The translations under genes and the position numbers were made by a program. From NCBI GenBank assembly GCA_024663395.1, contig JANFAH010000002.1:2976001-3040000 (forward strand): DNA of 64,000 nt. The letters run 5' to 3'. This document shows positions 1 through 11,561 of the stretch, one piece after another. How positions within the stretch are numbered: the first letter of the stretch is position 1; each line of letters begins with the position of its first letter. The stretch comes from Pisolithus tinctorius. Lineage: Eukaryota > Basidiomycota > Agaricomycetes > Boletales > Pisolithaceae. The notes under the pieces were generated by a model. It was not told where the DNA came from. It searched no databases and worked only from the letters and a program-made list of their open reading frames with translations.

Positions 1-2200
1 GCTATCTTGTAGGCGAGACGAACGCCGCGCACTAGCACGTCGACATCGTGTTGGGTAGACAGATAACTAACAGAACCAGGATGATGGTAAGTAAAACAAT
101 TGGTAAAGTGGACATGCTGACTTTGGGTCGATGAGAGGATCTTCCCATGGGTCTGCAGATTTCAACCTGACGGTACCAACACTCGTAGGTCTGTAAATAG
201 ACGAATCAGTGTTGGCTCGTTGTCGCATAACGCCTGCAAGAAAAAACATCTACCTCAGCAGAACCGGTACGAGCATGTACCCGTTTAAACCCAGACTTTT
301 GTCAGCGTGAACTAGGACTGGCACGGCAATGAGCTCAAGGTCTGGGGAATTTGGTCCCGATGTACTATCTTGCACATTGTAGTCGTATTTGGGGAAGAGA
401 AGTGGATCATCTGAACGGAAGAATGCGGCCCCTTCCGCGAACTACAAAACTCGCTGATTAGTTACTGTTAAGAGGCAGAAATCTAGTGTCATACATTCGA
501 AGCCAGCGGTCCCGTTCCCTGCAACTTGTATCTCAGAAGATCACGCGCAAGTTTAAATTTGGCATGTAAATCACTGGGTTGCAAGTAACCAAGTGATATT
601 CCCATTTTTTCAGCGAGCCGCATGTGGAAAGTGACATGATCAGAGAGGTTGGAACCGACGCCGGGGTGGTCGACGACAACAGGAATATCGCATTCATCGA
701 GGTGTGTTGCGGGACCAATGCCAGAAAGCATTAAGAGTTGCGGGGTATGCACTGCACCACAGCTGACATAGTCATTGTCACATGAACTATTAAAATGATG
801 GCAAGGTACCAACCACACGACAACCTCTTTTCTGGCCCTTGCTCTGAATCTTCTACCTACCTCCTTTTGTGCAAAAGCCGAGAACTCCACTCCGATGGCC
901 CGGGGGTTCCTGTTTGGAGTTAAGGTATCAAAAAGAATCTTAGTCACACGAGCATCGATAACGACTTTGAGGTTTGGACGGGCAAGGACAGCAGGAGTGA
1001 GGTATGCGACTTCAGTTGACACTCGCACACCATGACGGTCGATGTATGACACTGTGAATATCAATAGTCACTCGCTACTTCAAGCAACGCGACTCACTTG
1101 TCTGGAGGAACTGGCGGTCTGCATCGTCACACGCGACAACGAAGGAAACGGACTGACCTTGTTTACTCCAATGGTGCCGTTGTTCGTGTTGAAATCTGGA
1201 TTGAAAGGTATCCCCGAGTTGATACACGCGTCGACAAACATCCCAGTCCCTTTCCAATTGTAGGAATGATATCCGATGGTCACCGGTCCCGACGATCCAC
1301 GTTGGGAGGCATCGACATGCGGGAATTGAGGGTGAGGGGAATAATTCTCGAATTTGTGAAAGTACCTGGATAATAATGTCAGATAGCGGAGGGCGCGCTG
1401 AGAGATGGCGTACTGTTTGAAGCTTTCCCAGGACCAGGAGTTGTCACCGACTATTTCGGCGAATTCATCAAAGTCGGAAGATGCTCCATAGTGTGCCCTG
1501 AGTTGAAGATTGTAGCTAGCAGGAAGACAAGGATAGGAAATTGAGACCCACATCATTGCATTGATGGAAGAGCCTGGGGTAGAAAATAAACACTGAAATT
1601 ACCGCGAGTGAAATATTAAACTTACAGCCACCCAGCAAACGTGCTAAGTGTGGAGTTAGAGAACGGTTGACTACCCCAACAAAGTACTCACCCCTTGGCC
1701 AATACACCCTTCGATTTGCGGCGTGCAGCTGTGGTACGGTGGATAGTTTGTAGTCATGTATGGTGCGAACGAGGCGCTTGTAAGCCGAGGGGATTCTGCT
1801 CTCCACCAATGCCTTTCCGCTAGGCTGAGCCGTCAGCGGTGTTTGAGATGACGAAAATAGTTTACTACCTCGTGCCAGCTTCGACTAGCAGAACGCGGAT
1901 GCGTGGGTCTTCTGTCAAGCGGGAAGCAAGAACACATCCAGCTGTACCTGCTCTGGGTGAGTATCATGAAAGCAGGGTGAGGTGGAGTGTAGGTGTCATA
2001 CCCCCACCAACGATGATGTAGTCGTACTCGTCAAATTCACGACCTTGAGCGTCGAGCGCCCTCGCTACCTGGGAATAATCAGTAATCAACTCTCGTCTTT
2101 TGCGTTGTCTCAAGACGACTGATAGAGCAACGAAGCATGCTAGGATGCCAGCAAAGTTGCGATTCAGACGGAGCCATGCGGGGATCTTGACGAGGTCCAT
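1..2200 (-). CDS. GMC oxidoreductase, copy 1 (3' end off window)
   Basis: FAD-dependent glucose-methanol-choline oxidoreductase, resembling the aryl-alcohol oxidase/alcohol oxidase group (CAZy AA3_2-like). The first exon starts with ATG at 2200 and encodes a short basic segment, a hydrophobic helix (GILACFVALSVVL) and then the FAD-binding start VGGG, which after a roughly 50-base intron continues TAGC. Later exons carry the LLGGC/SSINA segment, NSWSW, the AVHTPQLL and GVGSNL motifs of the family, and a C-terminal region cut off at base 1. At least eight short introns are implied. The hydrophobic helix is followed by RKRR, so I infer a membrane anchor rather than a cleaved signal peptide. No stop is visible in the part seen, but the splice junction near 1040-1130 could not be fixed. 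The substrate cannot be told from sequence. Confidence 0.85.
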
Positions 2201-2820
2201 AGTCGTAGTCCGAGAGTGAGTTGTTTCCGTGTGATCAGAGTAGCCGGCGCATGATTCGGTGTGGCTGTGCTAACGCGGGGATCGGCTATCTCCAGGCTCT
2301 ATCCTCCATTTCCTTTCCCCAGATTGAACACTCCTTTCAAGTTCGAGGCATATATTGTGGGCAAGGGCGATATTCGATTTATCTTGTAGGTCAGCCGTGG
2401 CTTAAGCGCAAATACCGCTCGGCCGTCTCCGAGATTCAATTTTAGACGGGCCTTTGTATTTCACAACTAATAATTCTAGCCGTTCACCCAACCTGGTCAA
2501 ATACTCCCATGCGAACGGTAAGTGGATGATTTTCATTCCCATTATTCGATCCAGTGCATTGTACATGGAAAGGCATATAAGAAAGTAAGTGACCCTATTG
2601 GTAGGTAGAATCGGCATAGTACGCTGTCTGGAGAACTGATTGCAGCAGATATGGTCAGTGAACTCTGAATTGGACTTACCTGTGGAACTGGCATACGGAC
2701 ATGAAATCACTTGCACAATATACAGGAGGGCAGGCTGAAAGTTCTACTCTACACTTGGGTGTCAAGGTCATCGTGCCCCAACCAGTGTATGTCTAGGAGT
2801 CGTATTCATGTTTTGAGTTC

Positions 2821-2851
<31 letters not shown>

Positions 2852-3297
2852 GAAGGTCAGAAATCGAATTCCGGACCCAATTGTACAAGTTGTCAACCTG
2901 CTCGATCATCCAGTGCTATCGAACTTGCCAATCCTCTGCGCTAGACACGGGAAGTACCACGGTAACAATTGAGCAGGCAATGGGGTACTTGCTGACTTCC
3001 GAGACCACTCTTGACGGGACCCGCAACAGCTACTTGTACTTTCCTTGTCAACTTTTCGACCACGTCATATCTACCTTCTGGTGTAGTGATGAAAAGCACA
3101 GTCAGGAATGCTATCCGCCTCGTGACTTCTTCACCAGATACGGAAATAAACGTATGGAGTGGTCTCGATATAGGGATCCGTGCTGCCTTGAATGCGCAAC
3201 GGCTTTGCATGTAAGGAGGCCTTTCAGGTCTAGGTAGCATGATGGAAATCAATCATATACGTGACCCCGACCCACGAAACATTGTACAAGCGATCAT
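2201..3297. other. Spacer between GMC copies 1 and 2
   Basis: It holds the presumed promoter of copy 1 and the 3' flank of copy 2. The spacer is repeated at 5879-6942 with indels of irregular length, which argues against a conserved protein. A T20/A11 tract lies near 2821-2851. I see no supported gene; open frames here have no family features and are not kept in frame in the second copy. Confidence 0.7.
2821..2851. repeat. T20-A11 palindromic homopolymer tract
   Basis: Twenty T followed directly by eleven A, which can fold back on itself. The matching site in the next spacer (about 6468-6486) has about nine T and ten A, so the tract length differs between paralogous units. Confidence 0.9.
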
Positions 3298-5878
3298 CTA
3301 TTTGTACTCGGCCTTGATGATATCCGCCAACTTTTCTGCAGCGGCAATGACAACTCCGGCCTGTACATAATAGCTGAGTCCTCAGCAAGGATAAATATTA
3401 GGGGTGGCACTCACTGTATGACCCGACACCAACTTTGGGAGGATGGACGCATCACAAACGCGCAAACCACTGATCCCTCTAACCCTCATCTGCGAATCAA
3501 GCACAGCTCCTGCGACACCATCTTTACCCATAGCACACGTGCCGACAGGGTGACAAATTGTCTCTGCTCTGCTGCGTATTATTTGTTGCAGCTCGCTATC
3601 GCTCAGTCGTCCAAAATGATGGTCCAACTCCGGGTCGTCGTTAGCGGAATCCGTGAGGTCAGACAACGGAGGAGTGTGTGCTATCTTGTAGGCAAGGCGA
3701 ACGCCACACATTAGCACGTCGATATCGTGTTGGGTGGACAAATAACTAACAGAACCAGGATGATGGTAAGTAAAACAATCGATAAAGTGGACATGCTAAC
3801 TTTGGGTCGATGAGAGGATCTTCCCATGGGTCTGCAGATTTCAACCTGACAGTACCAACACTCGTAGGTCTGAAAATAGACGAATCAGCGTTCGCGATGG
3901 TCGCAGAGTGCCCGCAGGAAAATATCTACCTCAGCAAAACCGGTAAGAACATGTACCCGTTTAAACCCAGACTTCCGTCAGCGCGAATTAGGACTGGCGC
4001 GACCATGACCTCAAGATCTGGGGAACCCGGTCCCGATGTACTATCTTGCACGTTGTGGTCGTACTCAGGGAAGAGAGCTGAATCGTCTGAACGGAAGAAT
4101 GCGGCCCCTTCCCCAAACTGCAAAAATCGCTTATTAGCTCCTGTTGAAAAGCAGAAATCCAGTGTCATACATTCGAAGACAGGGGTCCCGTTCCCCTCAA
4201 CTTGTATCTCAGAAGATCGCGCGCAAGTTTAAATTTGGCATGCAAATCACTGGGTTGCAAGTAACCAAGTGATATTCCCATTTTTTCAGCGAGTCGCATG
4301 TGGAAAGTGACATGATCAGAGAGGTTGGAACCGACGCCGGGGTGGTCAGCGACAACAGGAATATCGCGTTCAGCGAGGTGTGTTGCGGGACCAATGCCAG
4401 AAAGCATTAAGAGTTGCGGGGTATGCACTGCGCCACAGCTGACGCGGTCATTGTCACATGAACTTCTAAAGTGATAGCAAGGTACCAACCACACGACAAC
4501 CTCTTTTCTGGCCCTTGCTCTGAATCTTCTACCTACGTCTTTTTGTGCGAAAGCCGAAAACTCGATTCCGATAGCCCGGGGGTTCTTGTTTGGAGTTGAA
4601 GTGTCAAAGAGAATCTTAGTCACACGAGCATTGGTAACGACTTTGAGGTTTGGACGGGCAAGGACGGTAGAAGTGAGGTATGCGACTTCAGTTGACACTC
4701 GCACACCATGGTGGTCGATGTATGACACTGTGGATGTCAATGGTCGCTCAGTGCATCAAGCAATGCGACTCACTTATCTGGAGGAACGAGTTCGGGTGGT
4801 CTGAATCGCCACACACGACAACGAACAGAAGGAACTGACCTTGTTTACTCCAATGGTTCCATCGCTCGTGTTGAAATCTGGATTGAAAGATATCCCCGCG
4901 TTGACACACGCGTCGACAAAGATTTCGGTCCCTTTCCAAGTGTAGGCATGATATCCGATGGTCACCGGTCCCGACGATCCACGTTGGGAGACATCGACAC
5001 GCGGGAATCGAGGGTGAGGGGAATAGTTCTCGAATTTGTGAAAGTACCTAGATAATAACGTCAGATAGTGCAGGGCGTCCTGAGAGATGACGTACTGTTT
5101 GAAGTTTTCCCAAGACCAGGAGTTGTCCCCGACTATTTCGGCGAATTCATCAAAGTCGGAAAATGCTCCATAGTGTGCTCTAAGCTGAAGATTGTAGTTA
5201 ATAGATAAGGTCAGGCAGTTGAGACCCACATCATTGCATTGATGGAAGAGCCTGGGGCAGGAAATAAACGCTGAAATTGCTGCGAGTGAAACATTAGACT
5301 TACAGCCGCCCAGCAAACGTGCTGAGTATTGTGTCAGAGAATGCTGACTACCCCAACAAAACACTCACCCCTTGGCCAATACACCCTTCGATTTGCGGCG
5401 TGGCGCTGTGGTACGGTGAATAGTTTGTAGTCATGGGTGGTGTGAGCGAAGCTCGGGAAAGCCGAGGGGGTTCTGCTCTCCACCAGCGCCTTTCCACTAC
5501 GCTGCATCGTTGGTGGAGTTTTGAGATGACGGAAATGGCCTCCTACCTCGTGCCAGCTTCGACTAGCAAAACACGGATATGTGGGTCTTCTGTGAGGCGG
5601 GAAGCAAGAACACATCCGGCTGTACCTGCTCTGAGTGAGTATCATGAAAGCGGGGTGAGGTGGAGTGTAGGTGTCATACCTCCACCAACGACGATGTAGT
5701 CGTACTCGTCAAATTCACGACCTTGGCCGTCGAGCGCCCTCGCTACTTGGGAATAATCAGTGATCAGCTCTCGTCTTTTGCGTCGCCTCAAGACGACTGA
5801 TAGAGCAACGAAGCATGCTAAGATGCCAGCCAAGTTGCGATTTACACGGAGCCATGCGGGGATCCTGACGAGGTCCAT
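3298..5878 (-). CDS. GMC oxidoreductase, copy 2
   Basis: The complete copy in the array: ATG at 5878, TAG at 3298-3300. Order seen: N-terminal hydrophobic helix plus RRRKRR, FAD motif VGGG|TAGC split by an intron, ASRLTEDP, WPRG, then a micro-exon giving LLGGC and SSINAM, DFDEFAEIVGDNSWSW, AVHTPQLLMLSGIGPA, GVGSNLSDH, DPWEDPLIDP, and the C-terminal active-site region CHPVGTCAMG with SGHTVSA. The last exon encodes IIKAEYK. About a dozen short introns explain in-frame stops such as the one near 5210. One junction near 4740-4850 could not be resolved, so integrity is likely but unproven. Role: FAD-dependent oxidation of an alcohol or aldehyde, possibly supplying hydrogen peroxide; this is family knowledge, not shown here. 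The N-terminus suggests a membrane-anchored enzyme. Confidence 0.85.
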
Positions 5879-6942
5879 AGTCGTCGTCAGGGAGTGGGTT
5901 GTTTCCGTGTGATCAGAGTAGTCGGCGCATGATTCGGTGTGGCTGTGCTAACGCGGGGGTCGGCTATCTCCAGGCTCTATTCTCCATTTCCTTCCCCGAG
6001 ATCGAACACTCCTTTCAAGTTCGAGGCATATATTGTGGACAAGGACGATATTCGATTTATCTTGTAGGGCAGCCGTGGCTTAAGCGCAAATACCGCTCGG
6101 CCGTCTCCGAGATTCAATTTTAGATGGGCATTGCCCCAACCTGGTCAAATACTCCCACGCGAACGGTAAGTGGATGATTTTCATTCCCATTATTCGATCC
6201 AGTACATTGGACATGGAAAGGCATATAAGAAAGTAGGTGACCCTATTGGTAGGTAGAATCGGCATCGTACGCCGTCTGGAGAACTGATTGCAGCAGATAT
6301 GGTCAGTGAACTCTGAATTGGACTTACCTGTGGAACTGGCATACGGACATGAAGTCACTTGCACAATATACAGGATGGCAGGCTGAAAGTTCTGCTCTAC
6401 ACTTGGGTGTCAAGATCATCGTGCCCCAACTAGCGTATGTCTAGGAGTCGCATTCGTGTTTGAGTTCTTTTTTTTTAAAAAAAAAAGTCAAAATCGAATT
6501 CCGGGCCCAATTGCACCAAGTTGTCAACCTGTTCAAACATCTAGTGTCATTGAACTTACCAATCCTCCGCGCCAGACACGAGAAGTACCACGGAAACAGC
6601 TGAGCAGGTGATGGGGTACTTGGTGAAGGTCACACCATGTCTGTGGGGCTTCTTCCCCTTCCGAGACCACTCTTGACATGTCTCGCATCAGTTACTTGTA
6701 CTTTGCTTGTCAACATTTCGATCACGTTATATTTACCTTCTGGTGTGGGGATGAAGAGCACAGTCAGGAATGTATATCCGCCTCGCATCTTCTTCTCCAC
6801 CAGATACGGAAATATGCGTATGGCGTGCTGTCTTAGACGCGCGATGGCTTTGCGTGTAAGGAGGCCTTTCAGGTCTAGGTAGCATCATGGAAATCAATCA
6901 TATACGTGACCCCGACCCACGAAACATTGTACAAACAATCAT
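5879..6942. other. Spacer between GMC copies 2 and 3
   Basis: Paralogue of the 2201-3297 spacer. The first half is nearly identical; the second half has several insertions and deletions. It contains the shorter T/A tract at about 6468-6486. No gene is supported. Confidence 0.7.
6468..6486. repeat. T9-A10 palindromic tract
   Basis: Shorter counterpart of the T20-A11 tract in the preceding unit, at the same relative position. Confidence 0.85.
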
Positions 6943-8880
6943 TTATTTGTACTCGGCCTTGATGATATCCGCCAATTTTTCTGCTGCAGCAACGACAACT
7001 CCAGCCCGTACATAACAGCTGAGTCCTCAGCAAGCATGACTATTAGGGTAGCACTCACTGTATGACCCGACACCAGCTTTGGGAGGATGGACGCGTCACA
7101 AACGCGCAAACCACTGATCCCTCTAACCCCCATCTGCGGATCAAGCACGGCTCCTGCGACACCGTCTTTACCCATCGCACACGTGCCGACAGAGTGACAG
7201 ATTGTCTCTGCTCTGCTGCGTATTATTTGTTGTAGCTCGCCGTCGCTCAGTCGCCCAAAATGATGGTCCAACTTCGGGTCGTCGTTAGCGGGATCCGTGA
7301 GGTCAGACAACGGAGGAGTATGTGCTATCTTCTAGGCAAGACGAACGCCACGCACTAGCACGTCGATATCGTGTTGGGTGGACAAATAACTAACAGAACC
7401 AGGATGATGGTAAGTAAAACGATTTGTAAAGTGGACATGCTAACTTTGGGTCGATGAGAGGATCTTCCCATGGGTCTGCAGATTTCAACCTGACGGTACC
7501 AACACCCGTAGGTCTGAAAATAGACGAATCAGCGTTCGCGATGGAGGTTGGAACCGACGCCGGGGTGGTCGGCGACAACAGGGATATCGCATTCAGCAAG
7601 GTGTGTTGCGGGACCAATGCCGGAAATCATTAAGAGTTGCGGGGTATGCACTGCGCCACAGCTGACGCGGTCATTGTCACATGAACTTCTAAAGTGATAG
7701 CAAGGTATCAACCACACGACAGCCCCTTTTCTGGCCCTTGCTCTGAATCTTCTACTTACTTCCTTTTGTGCAAAAGCCGAAAACTCGATTCCGATAGCCC
7801 GGGGGTTCTTGTTTGGAGTTGAGGTGTCAAAGAGAATCTTAGTCACACGAGCATCGGTAACGATTTTGAGGTTTGGACGGGCAAGGACAGCAGAAGTGAG
7901 GTACGCGGCTTCAGTTGACGCTCGCACACCATGGTGGTCGACGTATGACACTGTGGATGTCAATAGTCGCTCAGTGCATCAAGCAATGCGACTCACTTAT
8001 CTGGAGGAACGAGTTCGGGTGGTCTGAATCGCCACACGCGACAACGAAGGAAACGGACTGACCTTGTTTACTCCAATGGTGCCGTTGCTCGTGTTGAAAT
8101 CTGGATTGAAAGATGTCCCCGCGTTGACACACGCGTCGACAAACATTTCGGTCCCTTTCCAAGTGTAGGAATGATATCCGATGGTCACCGGTCCCGACGA
8201 TCTACGCTGAGAGACATCGACGTGCGGGAATCGAGGGTGAGGGGAATAGTTCTCGAATTTGTCAAAGTACCTGGATAATAATGTCAGATAGCGCAGGGCG
8301 CGCCGAGATGACGTATTGTTTGAAGTTTTCCCAAGACCAGGAGTTGTCCCCGACTATTTCGGCGAATTCATCAAAGTCGGAAAATGCTCCATAGTGTGCT
8401 CTAAGCTGAAGAATGTATCTGGCAGATAATGTCAGGTAGTTGAGACCCACATCATTGCATTGATGGAAGAGCCTGTGGTAGGAAATAAACGCTGAAATTG
8501 CCGCGAGTGAAACCTTAAACTTACAGCCGCCCAGCAAACGTGCTGAGTATTGTGTCAGAAAACGCTGACTACCCCAACAGAGCACTCACCCCTTGGTCTT
8601 CTGTGAGGCGGGAAGCAAGAACACATCCGGCTATACCTGCTCTGGTTGAGTATCATGAAAGCGGGGTGAGGTGGAATGTAGGTGTCATACCTCCACCAAC
8701 GATGATGTAGTCCTACTCGTCAAATTCACGACCTTGGGCATCAAGCCCCCTCGCTACCTGGGAATAATCAGTGATCAGCTCTCGTCTTTTGCGTCGCCTC
8801 AAGACAACTGATAGAGCAACGAAGCATGCTAGGATGCCAGCCAATACACAGAGCCATGCAGGGGTCCTGACGAGGTCCAT
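6943..8880 (-). pseudogene. GMC oxidoreductase, copy 3 (broken)
   Basis: Start ATG at 8880 and terminal TAA at 6943-6945 correspond to copy 2, but the gene is broken three ways. First, a TAC to TAG change gives a stop at 8710-8712, just before the FAD motif (EFDE then stop). Second, a 210-base segment equivalent to 5376-5585 of copy 2 is missing at the 8596/8597 junction, removing the exon with TAGCVLASRL and the exon ending WPRG. Third, a 421-base segment equivalent to 3901-4321 is missing at 7544/7545, fusing GVGSN to unrelated sequence. The first exon also lost about five codons, and the active-site CHPVGTC reads CHSVGTC. The flanks remain highly similar to copy 2, so the decay is recent relative to the duplication. 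Confidence 0.92.
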
Positions 8881-9096
8881 CCTAAGTTGTTTGCATGTGA
8901 TCGGAGTAGCTTCGTGGTCCGGTGTGGCTGTGCCATTAACGCGGGGTCGGGTGTCTCCCCGCTTGCGACTACGACCAGCCAGCACCACCACCAGCACCAC
9001 CACTTCAAGACTACCCAGAAACCGTCGAGAAGACACAGATTACCATTGCAGAACTCAATTAAGCTATATACTCTGAACATCAGCCAAAGGACCTCC
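8881..9096. promoter_or_regulatory. Divergent region between GMC copy 3 and RhoGAP gene
   Basis: A 216-base gap between opposite start codons. A TATA-like run (AAGCTATATACT, about 9061-9072) lies about 30 bases before the RhoGAP ATG. A CAC/CAG-rich stretch at 8983-9005 is present. The side facing the dead GMC copy may be a relic promoter. Confidence 0.4.
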
Positions 9097-10935
9097 ATGT
9101 CCCCAGACCACGCCGCTCCGACAAAGGCATCTCTCCTCAAATGGTGGTCTCAATTCACGAACGCACAGAAGACTAAAAAAACACCCGAATATAACAAAGG
9201 TTCACTTTCTCGTGTTCTTTTTCCCCGCCATCGGGACTCACCCTGGTTTGTCGCCGCAGCCCCAGCTCATGACGAACACCCGGTCTTCGGACGGCCACTC
9301 AAGGAGAGCTTGAAACGGGCGAGCGTACAAATCTCGACAGCCAATGCAGACGGTGACCTCTACGTATGGGGTTACATTCCCGTCGTCGTAGCCAAGTGGT
9401 ACGTTTGCTGGTTGCTGTGTTTGATGTCATTGTTCCTCACTGCTCTCTCCCATCAGTGGTCTCCATCTCAAAGACAACGGTACACCACTTCTCATTTTTC
9501 CGCTGTTCCCTCGTTGATTATGACTGCAGCCACAGAAGTGGAGGGTACCTTCCGTGTCAATGGGTCAGCTAAGCGCATGAGAGATCTTCAAGCTGCCTTT
9601 GAGAAGCCACCCCGAGTGCGTGCTGTCGACTTCCCTTGCCAACTCGACCTGACGAGTAAATAGTTCGGGAAGGACTTGGACTGGAAGACAGAACATTACA
9701 CTACCCACGACGTGGCCAGCGTTTTTCGACGGTACTTGACTCAGATGCCCGTAGGTACTCTCGCTGCGTGGAGTAACCAAACCATGCTGACCTACTGAAA
9801 CAGGAGCCTGTAATACCTCACCATATGTATCATGATGTGAGTATTCCGTTCATTTGATGTCCCTCCTGCTCACCTCGCTTGATCCGGATCAGTTTCGGGA
9901 TGCTTTGGGTCCGTCCTGTCATTGCCACGTGCATACATGTAACAGCCAACTGACGATCCATCTGCAGCGAAGAAACCGTACAATAAAGATGAAGTTATAG
10001 CCACATACAAACGCCTAATTCAACGGATGCCAAGAGCAAATCAATACCTCCTCCTTTACGTCCTGGACCTTCTGTCTGTCTTCGCCAGAAAGTCGGACAA
10101 GAATTTGATGACTGCTGCCAGTACGTTCCCCCTGGCACTGCACCTGAAGTGGTGTGTGCTGACCGTCGCACGCAACTCCCTTTTTAGATCTGGCGGTGAT
10201 ATTCCGTCCAGGGCTTATATCCCACCCTGACCATGAGCTCTCTCCGAGCGAGCATCAGCTTAGCCAAGAAGTCCTTGAGTTCTTGATCGCACACCAGGAT
10301 TGGTTCTTACTCGACATACCCCCTCCGCCAAGAACACAGCCATACACATCGTGGCACCCCCCAAGACAGAGTCGTTTCTCCACGGCACCACAGAACGATG
10401 AAGACCCTGATCTAGTGGTCGTCCCCAGTTCAGATGATGAACCACCCAATGCCAACGGGTGGAGGCTCGCCGACCGGCGGCGGCGGATCACTAGACGCCG
10501 TACGACGCACGAACATGTCGGTGGGTTACCCTCCTCGGCGCCGTCGCGCAGAAATCTTGGACCACGCTGAACGTGTTTTTCCCACCCTTCCTCGCCTTAC
10601 ACGTGCGCTTCGCTCTACACGTCACATCTTTTATCTGCGATTTTTGGTTTCTGTCTGGGTTGTATTGTTGTTGGTATTTGTGACCCTGGCGGTTAGATTC
10701 GCAAGACTGGGTGGTTCCCCCAACGCCACAGGAACTGTCACCTGTTGCAGAGCGTCCTTCATCTACTACCTCCAGCATTCTTGGGGTGGTGCGGAGTCGG
10801 ACATTGCCATCACGGAGGGACCGTGTGGGTGCTGATGAGGAGTTCAATAGTTTGAATGATGACGGGCGGAGAGCGAGGGTGTTGCGGAAGCAGAAGCGTT
10901 TGTCCGCGCAGCCGAAGAAAGAGGGGACCGAGTGA
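9097..10935 (+). CDS. RhoGAP-domain protein
   Basis: GTPase-activating protein for Rho-family GTPases, which switches off Rho/Cdc42-type proteins in polarity and cell-wall signalling. Exons starting at ATG 9097 give an N-terminal KASLLKWW segment, then the RhoGAP fold: CGLHLKDN, the arginine-finger segment VEGTFRVNGSAKRM, DVASVFRRYLTQMPEPVIP, NQYLLLYVLDLLSVFA and NLMTAANLAVIFRPGL. Introns at 9399-9456, about 9480-9530 and about 9618-9663 remove apparent stops; later junctions follow MP|EPV, HD|FRDAL and TAA|NLAV. The tail is Ser/Pro-rich and acidic/basic, reached through an intron of about 10602-10696, and ends at 10935. Between about 10430 and 10500 the coding frame must change without a convincing intron, so the C-terminal model is uncertain there. 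Which Rho protein it acts on is unknown. Confidence 0.85.
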
Positions 10936-11561
10936 CGGCACGGACGTGTGAGTTACAAGGTGTTGAAGTTGAAGGGAGAAGCAGGGGTGCAGGTGAACAG
11001 TTCGACTCGGTCTGAGGATTGACTGTGTGGCGAGAATACCTGACGTGATAGCGAAGTCGATGATACCACCTCAGCTGTCTTGAGGACGTGCAAGCTCGCT
11101 CCCCGCCATGACCATCCCATCCCACGTCTATTGCCCAAGGCTTGCCGTCCTCCTCCCGCTGTTGCAGTGCGGTGTTTTTTCTCTCTCTTGTTTCCCTCAC
11201 TCGGTGGCTAGATGGTTGGTTGACGATACGGAAATCCGGTATTGGGTATGGGTATTCTGTATGGATAGCTATGTACTACTTCCATGGGTCGTATGTATTG
11301 GGGCGTAATTGGGAGTAAATTCTGGGGTCTGATATCTGTTCTATTTGAATCCCATGACGTCTAACACAACCGAGCAACCATATCGACCAACCCGCAGCAG
11401 GGATAATTTTAGGCTGTGAAATTTTAGAGCGGGGCCACCCTGTCAGAGCTGAGACTGAGGGCGACAGGGCTGAACTTGGCTGACAGTCCCACGTGTTGTA
11501 CTACGGCGGTGCTGAACTGTTCAACGGCGTAAGTCTGAGACACCCCCCCACGACTAGCAAG
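10936..11561. other. Intergenic region RhoGAP - GH17
   Basis: Holds the 3' flank of the RhoGAP gene and the promoter of the GH17 gene. A pyrimidine-rich stretch (11140-11200) is the only notable composition. No gene is supported on either strand. Confidence 0.6.

Larger units (their letters stand above)
1..8880 (-). repeat. Tandem array of three GMC gene units
   Basis: Three head-to-tail copies of a unit containing a GMC oxidoreductase gene plus its 5' spacer. Matching points lie about 3,676-3,678 bases apart between units 1 and 2 (for example the start codons at 2200 and 5878). The step from unit 2 to unit 3 is about 3,645 bases at the 3' end and shrinks to about 3,002 at the start codon, because unit 3 carries deletions. 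Introns and the intergenic spacer are duplicated along with the exons, which points to unequal crossing-over rather than retroposition. The array continues beyond base 1. Confidence 0.9.

Noticed and set aside
2402..3252. Open frames in the GMC spacer (also near 6080-6882)
   Set aside because: The paralogous spacer has indels that break the frames, and no protein-family motif is seen.
5205..5212. In-frame TGA in GMC copy 2 after NAMMWVST
   Set aside because: A 48-base intron beginning at GTGGGTCTC and ending CTTAG removes it and gives AHYGAFSDFDEF; copy 1 has the same intron.
8977..9015. His/Gln-rich reading near the RhoGAP start
   Set aside because: It lies upstream of the ATG at 9097, just before the TATA-like sequence, and is a CAC/CAG-rich leader or promoter segment, not a supported protein.
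9661..9663. In-frame TAG in the RhoGAP domain
   Set aside because: It is the acceptor end of an intron (about 9618-9663) whose removal joins KPPR to FGKDLDW with the expected RhoGAP sequence.
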